Both the position numbers and the translations under genes were made by a program. A stretch of 64,000 nt of DNA from positions 10,186,001 through 10,250,000 of the forward strand of contig CM051515.1 of assembly GCA_028015205.1 (NCBI GenBank), read 5' to 3'. Positions 12,772 to 24,984 of this stretch are shown here, piece after piece (positions within the stretch are counted from its first letter, which is position 1; the number at the start of each line of letters is the position of its first letter). The stretch comes from Mytilisepta virgata (Eukaryota; Mollusca; Bivalvia; Mytilida; Mytilidae). Under the pieces are notes generated by a model. The model had not been told where the DNA came from and did not search any database. It saw only the letters and a program-made list of their open reading frames with translations.

Positions 12772-13575
12772 AAGGTCAGCTAACAGTTCTCAGACTAGCA
12801 TGTACACACTAAGAACTATCTACAGACCAAATATGCTGGGTCTAGGTATTAGTTGACGAGAAAGACTTAAGAAACTTGGATTCAAGTCACTCAAAATAAC
12901 AATCCAAAGATACTAATATTAGATATAGTAATTTTATACTATGCTGTATACGACGCATTTCAAGGAGTTACCTCTCATCAGAAGCATTAAAACCGAAACA
13001 TTTGGAAGACCAAAAACCAAACTTATTTTAAAACAAGAAGTACTCATAACCAAAAATACCGAAATAGGAAGCCAAATTTCAGCTAAGGAGATCTACCATG
13101 TGCAATACAAGGAATGAACCATTAAAATGAGGTCAAGGTCCAGAGACAAGTGTCATACTGGATTGTTCCTACTAAGAACTATCAATAGACCAAACACGGT
13201 GGATCTAGGTATTACAGTTTCTATCACAAAATTGTAACAAGTCATTCAAGCATGAAACTGAGGTAAGATCCAGAGACAAGCAGACTGTCAGACTGGCATG
13301 TGCCTACTAAGAACTATCTTTATTGACCAGATATGCTCAAGGAATAGATAGTACAGTAGCTAAAAAAATGGACTTTTAATCACGAAAATGTGAGGCAGTT
13401 GACTCAACCATGAATTTGAGGTCAAGGTCAAATGGCACATGTCAGACTGACATTTACCCAGCATCAACAATCTATTGACCAATTATGGTGGGTCTATGTA
13501 TTATAGTTGCTGAGAAATTGACTTAACCACAAATTGTGACATATTTAGGTTAAGATAGTGACTACAAAATAAAGT
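12772..13575. repeat. Degenerate tandem repeat, unit about 120-150 bp
   Basis: Recurring order of phrases: 'GGTCAAGGTC', then 'CAGACTGGCATGT', then 'CTAAGAACTATC' with 'GACCA', then 'GGGTCTAGGTATTA', then 'GAGAAAGACTT'. At least four units are visible (about 12770, 13130, 13270, 13420), all diverged. Confidence 0.7.
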
Positions 13576-14280
13576 TCAGTACAACTTCACTTACGATCTT
13601 GCAGAATCAATCTGCTGGGAGTCAACAACAATCCCAAAACAAAAACCTAATTTTTCATCAGTTTTTCAAATTTCATCAACAATAGGTGCTTTTTAATCAC
13701 GGAAAGTTATAGATAATAGAGATGAGGTACCTTAGGATATCCAAGATGCATTTCAGATATGTCTAGAATCATTTTTCTTATAAAAATGAATTGAATCAAT
13801 ATATCAATGAAAACAAAATAATTACAAAATTTAGGCATTACAACTGCCACCAGGGGAAAACAAAGACCAGTAACTCAAAACTACAGGAATTTGTGAAGAT
13901 TGGTTACAATTTTTTTTCTTAATTCTGTTTTATTGAATGAGAGTAATTATACACCACAATTTATGTTCACAATTAAGGTAAAGTAAAATTTTAATTACTG
14001 AAAGTACTCAAATAATGAAATGATTTTTTTTTTAGTTATCCCCCTTTTCACACCAGATTTGTATTTGTTTACAAAAGGAATTGCAGAATTTTAACATATT
14101 AACACAATTTAGGGGAAGTTAATGTTTAATATAACATAACAAACTGAAATATGTATATTCCAAAACTTCTGTAAATTATGAAATCTTAGTTCTAATGCCT
14201 ACAAAATTAGACAATGTATAAAATTGTATACATTTGTATATAAATGTGTACATACTGTAAAGATATACTATAAAGCCAAC
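13576..14280. repeat. AT-rich dispersed repeat, copy 1
   Basis: Shares an ordered set of phrases with 24030-24430 and 24540-24960: 'GGGGAAAACAAAGACCAGTA' or its variant, 'ACAGGAATTTG', 'TTGAATGAGA', 'ACTCAAATAATGAAAT', 'GTTATCCCCCTTTT', then 'GGGGAAGTTAATGTTTAA' with 'ATAACATAACA'. Strongly diverged. Confidence 0.6.
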
Positions 14281-14960
14281 TTCTGGAGCACTATCAATGC
14301 CAGAATACATGCTAGAAAAACTAGAGCAGGTATCGCTCACCTGGACTATGGCCAACTTGACTGGCAGCCAGTAAGTGGAACATTGGTGTCAAGTTCCAAT
14401 TAGCTAACTAGTTTCAAACAAAATCTTTTAGTGAACTTTCAAATTAGGTCCTATGTTAAACTAAGTTCGACTCTGGTGGCCATCTTGGATGATGGGCCAA
14501 GTTATCGGATATACTTCTGAAAGATGATCACCTAAGGACCATTGCTGCCAAGTTTTGCTCCAATTAGCCAAGTGGTTTCAGACAAAAAGATGTTTAAGTA
14601 AATTCCCCATAGGGTCCTATGTTAAATTATAGACTGCTCTGGCGGCCATCTTGGATAGTGGACAGGGTCATCATATATACTTCTAAAGGACCATTGCTGT
14701 CAAGTTTTGTTCCAATTCAGGTTGGCCAAGTGGTTTCAGACAAGAACATCTTTAAGTAAATTTCCCATAGGGTGCAGTGTTAAATTAAGTTCTGCTCTGG
14801 ACGACGGGCAGGGTCATCAGATATATTTCTGAAAGTGGAGCATCCAAGGACCATTCCACCAAAGTCCACCAGTGTCCCAATTGGCCAAGCAGTTTCAGAG
14901 GAGAAGATTAAAATGTGAATTGTGGACGGACGACAGACACTAAGTGATGACAATAGCTCA
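14281..14960 (+). repeat. Dispersed repeat family A, + copy
   Basis: Opens near 'GTATCGCTCACCTGGACTAT' and closes 'GCTCACATGGCCCTTTCTAA'. Inside are three to four monomers of about 165 bp with 'AAGGACCATTGCTG', 'GTGGTTTCAGACAA', 'CCCATAGGG' and 'GGCCATCTTGGATG'. See the full copy at 22254-23866. Confidence 0.75.
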
Positions 14961-15000
14961 CATGGCCCTTTCTAAAAGAGGAAAAAACTAGAAAATGTGT

Positions 15001-15600
15001 CAACACGGATGCCCCGCCTTAAAAACAATGTAGGGTGCTGAACTGCATTGTACTATATAAGGACTGTATTGGTGAAATATCAATGATATATTTACTTTAG
15101 GTTTCTGTTTGTTTGTTTGTTTAGTTGTGGTTTAACAGCGGTTACAGCACATTTGGCTATTTCGCGGGGGCAGTTTTTATTGATGGAGGAAGCCGGAGTA
15201 CCCAGAGAGAACCACTGACTTCGGTAGGAAAATTGGCAACCCTTGTCAATTAAGATCGGAGTCGAACACACCCTGCCACAGGTGAGATTCGAACTCAACC
15301 CCAGCGTTGACAGGCTAGTGATCATTAGTAGTCATGACGAACTACGTCGACCACTCGGCCACCGAGGCCCCTTAGGTTTCTGAGAAATGAATCTAAATAC
15401 AAAACTTAACCAAAGTCACTGAAGCATGAAATGTAGGTCATAGCGACCCATGTGTTGTTGAACTGCATTGTACTATACAAGAGGACTGTAGTGGTGAAAT
15501 ATCACTGATATATTACTATAGGTTTCTGAAAAATGGAGCTAAACGCAAAACCTAACCGAATTGAGACGTACGAACGGACAGACAAGAGTAAATCTATGCT
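15001..15600. repeat. Tandem repeat of about 150 bp, split by a SINE
   Basis: The unit 'TGAACTGCATTGTACTATA' with 'GTGAAATATCA' and 'TTAGGTTTCTGA' occurs at 15034 and again at 15459. After removing the inserted SINE the period is about 150 bp. Relatives in opposite orientation form the array at 40880-41510, and a fragment lies at 17630-17720. Confidence 0.75.
15108..15371 (-). mobile_element. tRNA-derived SINE with 11-bp target duplication
   Basis: On the minus strand it begins GGGGCCTCGGTGGCCGAGTG (A-box-like TGGCCGAGTGG) and has a B-box-like GTTCGAATCTC about 70 nt in, so the head is tRNA-related. A middle domain contains 'TTCTCTCTGGGTACTCCGG' and 'CTTCCTCCATCAATAAAAAC'. The 3' tail is an (AAAC)n run. 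TTAGGTTTCTG is present on both sides (15097-15107 and 15372-15382), a perfect 11-bp target duplication. Known: V-superfamily and related SINEs of molluscs have tRNA heads and conserved central domains; the exact family name is uncertain. Near-intact structure suggests fairly recent insertion. Confidence 0.9.
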
Positions 15601-15629
15601 CCAGCCACAATCGTGGTGGGGCATAATAA

Positions 15630-17400
15630 AAAACAAGGCTTATAAGAGCCTGAATCGCTCACCTGTTATGTTTATGTGTAGATCTTGCATCAATAATTAC
15701 TTTTGCTATTTAATGTATATAGTCACATTTTCCCCCTAAATATTGACTTGTACACCTAAAATATAGGATCCTGAACCAAAATATATGTGGTTGCTAGGGA
15801 ATTTTCCATTGGTTGCTATTGACTGTTTCAATGACCTCAACTTTGGAGCTTTCTTTTTTTACTTGTACAGATACCATTTATTTTATTTCAAGTTATGCCA
15901 AACATTTTTGCTATGTACAGTTGTCTTTATCTGTAATAATATTCACAAGTTAACCTAAAACTGCAAAATTTCCTTAAAATTAACAATTCAGGAGCAATAA
16001 TACCAAAATTGGTTGACGGATTCATCTGAAAATTTCATGGCAGGTAGATCTTGACCACAAATAGTTTTAGTTCTGGTCAGTTTTGCTCTGCTTTAGTTTT
16101 TGCAGGCCTCTTCAATAACAATTTTTTTAACTTGTCCCTTTGGAAAAGTGCTTTCTTAAATCAACATGTCTGGAAGGATTTGACACTTGTCGGAAAATTG
16201 AGTTTGATATGTAAAGTCGCTTTAAGAAAGGTGTCTAAAATAATAAAATGACTTCAATGACTTCATATACAATTCCTGGAAATTCTTCAATCCAGTTGGA
16301 TTGAAAAGTTCTCTCCCTTTTTCTTTCATACTCTTTTTTTCTCTCTTTTGTCTCTAAATCATCTTTCTTTTTCTTTTTGGCCGTATTTGAACATGTAAAC
16401 CCGAATTTTGACAGATCCATTTATCATAATTTATTTACATTAACTCCGCTCACTGTTAATTGTAACACGCAATTACATTCATATTTATTCCGCCTGATAA
16501 AACGTTTACGCGATTCAGATTAAATAGAAGAACAGTGAAATTCATTCCGCGGTATATATTTCTCCCGCGAAAGTGAAATCGAAAATAAAATAATTTTGTC
16601 ATCCATATGCATGTAAGGTTTACCGATAATTCTCGCTACCATAACGTGAATTTCAAATTAAAAATTGGAAGGTTTCCAATGAATATTTTTATTTCTAAGT
16701 CCTTCTTTCAGAATTTTTTTACTTGTCCCATCGGACAAGTACCAAGTCAAAGTTGATTTTCCGACGGAATTTTAAGCTGGTACTGGACAATCGGACAAGC
16801 CTTATTGTCGAGCCCTGTTTTGAGATATGAGCCAAAACAGTGCATTTTTCACTTATATTCTATTTTTAGCCGTGACAGCCATGTTTCTCAAAACAGAAAA
16901 GAAAATAAAACACAAACTTATACTGGATACCCTAAGGATCTATTGGCCTAATTTTGACAGAAATTGATCCTGTAGTTTCAGAGTAGAAGATTTTTGAAAG
17001 TTTACAAAGTAAAGTGAGCCTGAATCATTCACCTGGATTTTAGGTGACCTCAACTGACAGTTTCTAGATAAGATTTTTAAGGAATTGTTCTACAGTGTCC
17101 AGCACTTCTAGACAAGATATGTAAAGAATTCTTCCAGTGTCCAATGTTAAAAATGATAAACAAAGTCCAGCTGTGGCAGCTAGCTGGGATTCCGATTCAG
17201 CACGAAAACACAACTTTTGTAGCAGACATCTATCCAAGGATCTTCATGTAACAAACACATTTCAATTGTCTTAGTATTTTCCGAGAAGAACACCTTTGTA
17301 CAAATTTCCCATAGGGTTCAATGTTAAACCAAGTATGGCTGTGGCTGCCATATTGAATTCCGATCAGCACATAAAACATATATTTTGTAGTGGTCTATCA
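15630..17400 (+). repeat. Dispersed repeat family A, + mosaic
   Basis: Starts with 'AAGAGCCTGAATCGCTCACC' and includes the internal segment 'AACCTAAAACTGCAAAATTT' with 'GAAAATTTCATGGCAGGTAG', found also at 19385 and 23463 and in reverse at 43790-43870. A later sub-copy restarts at about 17015 ('GAGCCTGAATCATTCACCTG'). About 16240-16810 is probably a separate AT-rich insertion. No gene seen. Confidence 0.6.
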
Positions 17401-18789
17401 AATGATCATTCACACATCAAAAACACTAGACATTGAACCCGCGCGAGCGCGGGAAAATAAGCATTTTTTTTTTCGTGGTGGCCATATTGACTTTAAAAAG
17501 TTTTTGAGGCCATGGCATTCGTGGAACAGGAACTCAATGTGGATGTTGTGGCAGGCTTCCCATAAACCTTCCTGTCAAGTAGGTGGTATCAACTGATAGT
17601 TTCATGTCTATATATGCTGTAGTATTCCAGAAATGGATGTTAATGCAAACTTTAACCAAAGTCAGTGAAGCGTGAAATGTAGGTCAACGTGACCTAATTG
17701 TCATACGGTTGTTCGTTACTACCGAAGATGTATCCACTGATGAAGTAGACTGTATGCCACGTAGAATTACCAAAATGGACCTTAAGGTTCCATCATAGTC
17801 AAAATCTATGACGAAAATACAACCAGATAAATTGTCAATATGTTTATGTTACAATAAATTCTGAACTGGAACTTGATGAAAAGCTTTAATTAAATACACG
17901 TTTCATAATGCATTACCTTTTTCATTCAGAATAAATATGAAAAAGAATATGAATAAACATTTCCTTAGTGACGGATGAATTTTTCAAAAGATGCCGTGAG
18001 TTAAGTAGAGCATATTTTTGGAAAATAATTGTTCCAATTGTTCATTGTCATCATGGGCAGGGCAAGCGAGGCTTAATTTCACAAATAAATCCAATAGACG
18101 ATAAAAGCATTTTTAGTGTGTGGCTGCGTGTGCTGTCCACGTTTATAAAGATGTCCGAGATAAATTTCGTCATTAATGATAAAGATGACCATTTGTTAAA
18201 AATATTTTTATCTAGGGCTTACAGGGAATTGTATGGTAGAAATATATTGACAGGTCACACGACAAATAATGTAAAAATGGATATTTGTTGATTTTATCAC
18301 TTTGTGCAAAGTAAACATCCGAGCAATCCAAAAACCAACTAAGTTAGGAATTCCTCTGAACTTTGCCTTACTTCTTCATAATCTTCAAAGTTCATAATGT
18401 TTATAGTTAGGAGAAATTGCATAATGGTAGAAAAAACAATCCTGAATACATGAAGCGGAAACATCCCACTCGAAGGAGAATGTTTTTAATTTGTTTTATT
18501 CTTCTTCCGTAATTTCAAACAAAAATACATTTAAAATATGTGCATAATTGTTTATTTAAATCAATGTGTTAAAATGATGCATTCGAGAACCTTCTAAGGG
18601 ATATGTTGGGAGAATTCATACCGGAAAAGTCCATGCAAATTCCATTTGCGCATAAACAAAACTGCAGTTTAAAATTTATAAATGCAGATTGTCAAATCCG
18701 ATAATAACCTTTGTAATCTGAACCATACATCGTTTGTTTTGAACCACGCGTTTTTCCGCCTATTCGGCTAATTCGTAAATTTAGTATTA
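17401..18789. other. No supported gene; one unrecognised frame
   Basis: 17630-17720 is a fragment of the 150-bp tandem family. A 107-codon + frame at 17968-18291 has a mixed, protein-like composition but no family I recognise and no clear splice sites, so I do not call it a gene. The remainder is AT-rich unique sequence. Confidence 0.45.
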
Positions 18790-19700
18790 TAGATTTCAAT
18801 TGGCACAAAAACATACTTTTTGTTGAGATTCATCCAATGCTTGTTGATACATAAAAACATTTCAATTGGCTTTTCAGTTTCTGAGAAGACCTTTATACAA
18901 ATTTCCCCATATGGTCCAATGTTAAACTTAGTTCGGCTGTGGTGGCCATCTTGAATTTTCAATCGACATAAAAAACTTTTGTAGAGGTTCATCCAAGGAT
19001 ATCATTCATGCAACAAACTAATTCAATTGGCTTGGTAGTTTGTGACAAGAGCTTTAAAGGTAAGTCCAATCAGAACGAATTATCTGCCCCTGGTAGCCAT
19101 GTTGAATATCCAATGAGCACACAAAAAATATTTTAGTACAGAGCCATCCAGTTAATATTCCCGCCAAGTTTGGTTCAATTTGGACTTGTGGTTTCAGAGA
19201 AGATGAAGAAATGTGGACGGGTGCAAAGTGATGGCAAAAGCTCACATGGCATTTTAGGCCAGGTGAGCTAAAATTTTAGAACATTGTCCCTATAAGAGGT
19301 CAATTAACAATTATGGTCATGCTGGCTTATTTGTTGATCTTTGTTGAACATTTTTGGTGTTTACAGTTTGTTTTTATCTATAATTATATTCAAGATAACC
19401 TAAAACTGCAAAATTTCCTTAAAATTAACAATTCTGGGGTAATAACCAATCAACAGGTTGAATGATTTATCTGAAAATTTCATGGCAGGTAGATCTTCAC
19501 ACGATGAAAATTTTTACTGTGACAGTTTTGCTCTAAATGCTTTAGTTTTTTAGGTATAAGCCAATGTTCTATTTTTAGGCTTGGTGGCCATGTTTCTTGA
19601 CGGACAAGCAAATAAACACAAACTTTATTCTACATACACTAAGGATCAATCAGACTAAGTATGGCTCAGTGGTTTCAGAGAATGTATTCAGCTATTTAAC
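18790..19700 (+). repeat. Dispersed repeat family A, + copy
   Basis: Monomers with 'GGTCCAATGTTAAACTTAGT' and 'GGCCATCTTGAATTTTC' lead to the end 'AGCTCACATGGCATTTTAGG' 'CCAGGTGAGCT' at 19271. It then continues with the 'AACCTAAAACTGCAAAATTT' segment. Confidence 0.7.
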
Positions 19701-20729
19701 AATGTTTTTTTGCTTTTAATGTATGAAACAAACTATTAATTAGTTTTTGTCTTTTAATATTGTAAATACAAATCAGAATAAAAATCAAATTATGAAAGTA
19801 ACAAGCTTGAACCTACATGAAGAAACCTATCACCTAACCCCAACCAAATCATAGCCCTACACTGGCTTCAGGAGTGATGAAGGGCTAGACTAAAAATCAA
19901 TGGACATTTTTATTTTTAATGAACTACTGAAGTAAAAATGCATGTATACATATAGCTACACAAAACCTATTGCTGAACTGTTAAGAGATCAGATTCATGG
20001 ATATGTCAGGATTATGACCTCCAAGTTGTGGCATAAATAATGGTTTGTCCAGTGTGTCTTCATAATTTCTGGCCTTGTTAAAAGACGATAAGTTACTGAA
20101 ATATCTATTTTCAAAGCAATTGGGAATGATGGAAGTTGTCGGCAAACTTGAAACTTGTCGTTTGAAAAAGATCCCCAAAATCAACGTTGATCAATATTCA
20201 ACACATCCATGCTTCGACAGTTGTGTAGACTTGCCTTTGCTAACATTAACAATGATATAGTTCCCGACTTCCAATCAAAGTTTTTAACTGTTAAGACGGA
20301 TGGACGACAGACGCCAAGTGATGACAAAAGCTCACATAGCCTTTGGCAAGGTAAGCTAAAAATGACAACAGTAATGGGTATGACATACTGAATAAGAAAT
20401 TCATATTGTTCAAAGCAGTTGCTATTCCAACAAGATTGCTAAATTGGCACTCGCTCAGTCTCACGGTGAGCAAAAATTAACCTGGCCCCCAGATTTTATG
20501 CTTAGTAGCCCAGGTGGTGAATGGGCCAGTGGTTGTACTGATGTTCCTAACTCTCATGTATTTACACGATGAGATTCTGGTCTTCTGATTTCACATTGAT
20601 GTGGAAGAAATGGCGGTAATTCTTACCAGTAAACAGTTTGGGCATAGTGAGGTAGCCACGATCTGATATCGCTATATTAAAAGATACTAAAAATATCGGT
20701 GTCTTCCTGATCACGTAACAACTTCATGT
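19701..20729. other. No gene; fragment of family A end
   Basis: 20280-20360 carries the end signature 'GCCAAGTGATGACAAAAGCT' 'CACATAG'. Otherwise I see only short frames on both strands that overlap each other. Confidence 0.5.
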
Positions 20730-21190
20730 TTACCGGAATTTCAACTGTTTGTTGACCAAAAGATGAAATATTTTAAAATAAAATGTGTGAGTCTTCCAAG
20801 GAAGACTTGTCACCTGCGAACGTCAATTTTTACAAAAGATATTAAAATTTTCTAAAAATGAAATAAATATACACACCTTTGCATTAAAGTTAATGCACAG
20901 AGAAAGTTTCATCAAATTGCTTGAGTTGTTATGTAGTAGAAGATAGAAGTTTAGAACCCCCCTCCTTTTTTTCAAAAATGTAAATTTTTACAAAAAAAAC
21001 TTTTAAATTTCCTAAAAATGATATATATATGCACATCTGTGCATTAAGGTTAATGCACAGAGAAAATTTAATCAAATCCCTTTGAGCGGTTTACGAGTAG
21101 TTGAGAATAGAAGAAAAGTGTGACGACGCAAGACGACAGACATCTCTATGTGTCGACCATGCGTTCCGCAGGCGACACAAAAATTAACAG
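20730..21190. repeat. Duplicated repeat ending in ACGACAGACATC
   Basis: Two related units: 'TGCATTAAAGTTAATGCACA' 'GAGAAAGTTTCATCAAATTG' at about 20880 and 'TGCATTAAGGTTAATGCACA' 'GAGAAAATTTAATCAAATCC' at about 21040. Each has a TGCATTAA/TTAATGCA inverted repeat. The end signature is 'GCAAGACGACAGACATCTC'. Confidence 0.65.
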
Positions 21191-21726
21191 TAATATGAAT
21201 TTATCACACCTTTAACCAGAACAGTTCTTGTTAAAATTTCGTATAATCATCATGTTAATATGATCACTTCCAGGATATTGAGATTAAGCTAGACTTGCCA
21301 TAAGTCTCTCACAGAGTTATAATACGCAGCTGGACAGTAAACAAGTATTTGATAGTATTCTGTACATTTTCATAGCAAATAAGTCTTAAAGGGATCAAAC
21401 TTACAGAAACAGTTGTGGCAAGTCTAAAACTAAGCTAGCTTGTGTATATAATTATTAAAATCACATGTGAAAAATTTGCTGAGTGCTACCAAAGATGGGC
21501 GGACGCATGGCCTTTACATGAGTTGCAGCAGGGGACAATTGTGATTTCCATAATAGAATTACTTTCCAGACCCTTTTTTTTACTTGCCCCGGGAAACGGG
21601 AAATGGGATTTAAGCCCTGTAGGTGGTTGCTATTTGTACTTCTTTTCATTTAAATTATTAAATTTATATGCCATTCAGGAAAGATGTCAAAGATATGTGG
21701 ATTTGTATACATATGTGTAAAATCTA
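21191..21726. other. No gene seen
   Basis: Open frames of 92 and 62 codons overlap here on opposite strands (21442-21720). Neither shows a recognisable domain and I do not support either. Confidence 0.5.
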
Positions 21727-22107
21727 ACTGACCCAACTAACCCCATGCAGGGAACAGGTGTATATATACCCTTAGGCAACTAACCCCATGCAGGGCAACA
21801 GGTGTATATAGCCTTCTGCAACTAACCCCATGCAGGGCAACAGGTGTAAAAAGCCTTAGGCAACCAACCCCATGCAGGACAACAGGTGTAGATATACCCT
21901 TAGGCAACTAACCCCATGCAGGACAACAGGTGTATATATACCCTTTGGCAACTAAGCCCATGCAGGGCAACAGGTGTATATATACCCTTCTGCAATTAAC
22001 CCCATGCAGGGCAACAGGTGTAAAAAGCCTTAGGCAACTAATCCCATGCAGGACAACAGGTGTATATATACCCTTAGGCAACTAACCACATGCAGGGCAA
22101 CAGGTAA
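21727..22107. repeat. Minisatellite, about 41-44-bp unit, nine copies
   Basis: Unit text: 'AACTAACCCCATGCAGGGCA' 'ACAGGTGTATATATACCCTT' with 'AGGC'. Variation is mainly between 'GGGCAACAGG' and 'GGACAACAGG' and in the TATATA length. All are in the same orientation. Confidence 0.9.
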
Positions 22108-22170
22108 AGTTATTTATCGTAGGAATTAATGATTTTGGTATATACTGTAGTTATTAGGCATGAACAGTTT

Positions 22171-22189
22171 GGGGGGGGGGGGGGGGGGG
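22171..22189. repeat. Poly(G) tract
   Basis: Nineteen uninterrupted G followed by A and GGGGG. Comparable G or C runs occur at 31762-31775, 37701-37721, 38475-38502, 52714-52734 and 59110-59124, which is unusually many for one window. Lengths may be affected by sequencing error. Confidence 0.9.
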
Positions 22190-22253
22190 AGGGGGTCATT
22201 CATACTTTATAGGAAATGGGTTAATATTCAATATTTTCTATCCATTTAATTAA

Positions 22254-23866
22254 CTAGAGGCTCTCAAGAGCCTGTATCGCTCACCTGGATTTAACTTTTC
22301 ACCTTGAGCAGACCTAAAAATTTAAGTGTTGCAGTCAGTTTGGCTGGTTTTTCTATAGGATTCTATGTTGAACTAATTTCAGCTGTGGCGGTCATCTTGG
22401 TTTAGTCCAGGTCAACGGATACATTTCTAAAAGAGAACCATCTAAGGACCATTTCTGCTAAGTCTGGTTTCAGACGAGAAGATTTTTTAGTGAATTTCCC
22501 ATAGGGTCCTATGTTAAACTAAGTTCTGCTGTGGCGACCATCTTGGTTCACAGTCCACGAAATCAGACATTTCTGAAAAAGGACGTCCTAAGGACCAATG
22601 CTGCAAAGTCTGGCTCCAATATGTCAAGTGGTTTCAGACAAGAAGATTTTTCAATGAATTTTTCTATTGGGCCCTATGTTAAACTAAGTTCGGTTGTGGC
22701 GGCCATCTTGGTTGACGGCCTGTGTCATTGCACAAAATTCTGAAAGAGGACCATCTAAGGACCATTGCTACCAAGTCTAATTCTAATTGGCTTAGTGGTT
22801 TCAGACAAGAAGATTTTTCAATGAATTTTCCTATACGGCCCTATGTTAAACTAAGTTCGGTTGTGGTGGCCATCTTGGTTGACAGTCCGGGTCATTGGAC
22901 ACACCTCTGTAAGAGGACCATCTAAGGACCATTGCTGTCAAGTATGGTTGCAATTGGTCAAGTGGTTTAAGAAATAATATTTTTCAATGAATTTTCACGT
23001 AGGGCCCTATGTTAAACTAAGTTTGGCTGTGGCCGCAATCTTGGTTAACAGTACGGGTCACTGGACATATTTCTGAAAGAGAACCTCCTAAGAACTATTA
23101 CTGCCAACTTTGGTTCCAACTGGACTTTTAGTTTCATATAAGAAGATTTTTGAAAGTCACCCCCCCCCCTTTCTATTTTTAGTAACAACAGCCATCTTGG
23201 TTGGAAGTTGGGGATGCCAGACATAATTTTGGAAGGGGGCCACCCAAGGACCATTCCACCAAAGTTGGTCCCAATTGGTCCAGTGGTTTGAGAGGAAAAG
23301 ATCTTTAAAGGAAAGTTACATTGGATGCCGTCTTTAAAGGGCAAAAACTCCTATAAGGGGTCAATCAATGATTTTGGTCATGTTGACTTATTTTGTAGAT
23401 CTTACTTTGTTGAACATTTTTGCTGTTTACAATTTGTCTTTATAATAATATTCAAGATAATAACCTAAAACTGCAAAATTTCCTTAAAATTAACAATTCA
23501 GGGGCAATAACCCAACAAAGGGTTGAGCGATTCGTCTGAAAATTTCATGACAGGTAGATCTTGACCTAATGAACATTTTTATCCTATGTTAGTTTTGCTC
23601 TTATTGCTTTAGTTTTTGAGATATGACAAAAACTGCAGTTTACCCCTATGTTCTATTTTTAGCCATGTTGGTTGGCAGGCTGGGTCATCGGATATATTTC
23701 TTAAACTAGATACCCTAATGATGCTTTTGGCCAAGATTGGTTCAATTTGGCCCAGTAGTTTCAGAGGAGATTTTTGTAAAAGTTAACGGACGACGGACGA
23801 TGACGGGCGATGGATGCCAAGTGATGAGAAAAGCTCACATGACCCTTTGGGTCATGTGAGCTAAAA
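22254..23866 (+). mobile_element. Dispersed repeat family A, complete-looking + copy
   Basis: Seen: the left end is a small hairpin, AGGCTCT-CA-AGAGCCT (22258-22273), followed by GTATCGCTCACCTGG. The body has five to six degenerate monomers of about 165 bp, each with 'TAAGGACCATTGCTGC', 'TGGTTTCAGACAAGAAGATT', 'CCCTATGTTAAACTAAGTTC' and 'GGCGGCCATCTTGGTTGA'. Then comes the 'AACCTAAAACTGCAAAATTT' segment. The right end is a 31-bp palindrome (23832-23862) with 14-nt arms AGCTCACATGACCC around TTT. No open frame spans it. Inference: a non-autonomous element with hairpin ends and an internal satellite-like core, perhaps rolling-circle (Helitron- or pearl-like); the class is unproven. Confidence 0.65.
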
Positions 23867-24029
23867 ATCTGATAAAAAAACTATGATCATACTAATTTAT
23901 TTTTCATTAAATTCATTTAAAATCTTATTTGTTCATGCAATTCTCCTTAGCCGTCAAATTTTTAAAAAAAAATCCTAAATAAGATGAAGATCTATGAATT
24001 GTTACAAAATAACTGCTACATGTAACTTT

Positions 24030-24960
24030 TTAAGGCATCCCATTTTCCCACCATAGAAAACAAAGGCCAATATTTCAACACATACTGCAGGAATTTGATT
24101 TGAAGTCAGGTTGCACAAATTTTCCAAAAAATTTTTATTTAATGAGAATTTTTAAATTGTAATTGTTATGGCACTCAGGAAGTAAAATTGGGATTGTTAA
24201 AAATACTCAAATGAAATCTAAAAATTTTGAGTTAACTCCCCTTTTTTTAAGCAGATGGGTCATTTTAAAAAAATTAAAAAAAATAATTTGCATCTTGCAA
24301 TTTTTACTGAAGTGAGGGAAATGAAAGTTTAAGATAACATAACAGATGTAGTATGCATATTTCAAACAGCTTATCTAAATTATGAAATCTTGATATCAGA
24401 AATTGCCTCAGTTATATGTTCTCTGAATAAAAGTTCTTTCTGTATTTTATCATAGGTGCAACTTAAAGTTTTAGTACGAGGGTATATGTATAGTTCAGAA
24501 ACTTTTCCATATATATCTTCACATTATGGAAGTAACTTTAAACCCCTTTGGTTTTTATCCATGATACAAGTCCAAAAGTTTGATATAATTATGAATTACG
24601 AACGTATCTGAAATCACATTGCACAAATTTATTTTATTTTAAATGAGCAGTTATTATAACTGGAATTTATATTCACTATTTAGGTACTGGAAAGTTAAAA
24701 TATAGTAAAATGTGGGTTGTTGAAAGTAAAATAATGAAATAAAATAAAATGAGTTACTTCCCTTTTCATATGTACTGGTCTTAGTATTAAGTTTACAACA
24801 AACTATGCAGAACTTGACTATTTTTAATTTTAGTGAAGGAAGTTAGAGTTGAATAGCATCAACTGTTGAGTATAGAAATTAAAATGTGCATATTACAGAC
24901 AGCTTCTTTGAATAATAAAATTTTAGTTGTAATGTAATGACCTAAAATATAGAAAATAGT
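24030..24960. repeat. AT-rich dispersed repeat, copies 2 and 3
   Basis: Two successive diverged copies (24030-24430, 24540-24960) of the family at 13576-14280. They share 'AAAATACTCAAATGAAATCT'-type text, 'AGTTAACTCCCCTTTTTTTA' and 'GAAAGTTTAAGATAACATAA'. Confidence 0.6.
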
Positions 24961-24984
24961 CCCTACTCTAGTATTTGCAGAATT

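Noticed and set aside
15287..15371. Functional tRNA gene
   Set aside because: A and B boxes are present, but the anticodon arm and acceptor pairing are not credible, and the sequence continues into a SINE body and tail with target duplication.
17968..18291. 107-codon + frame as a gene
   Set aside because: Composition is passable, but no homologous motif, no clear acceptor or donor, and AT-rich third positions.
21727..22107. Regular repeats considered as a CRISPR array
   Set aside because: Eukaryotic context, repeats are contiguous with no unique spacers, and units vary in length. It is a minisatellite.
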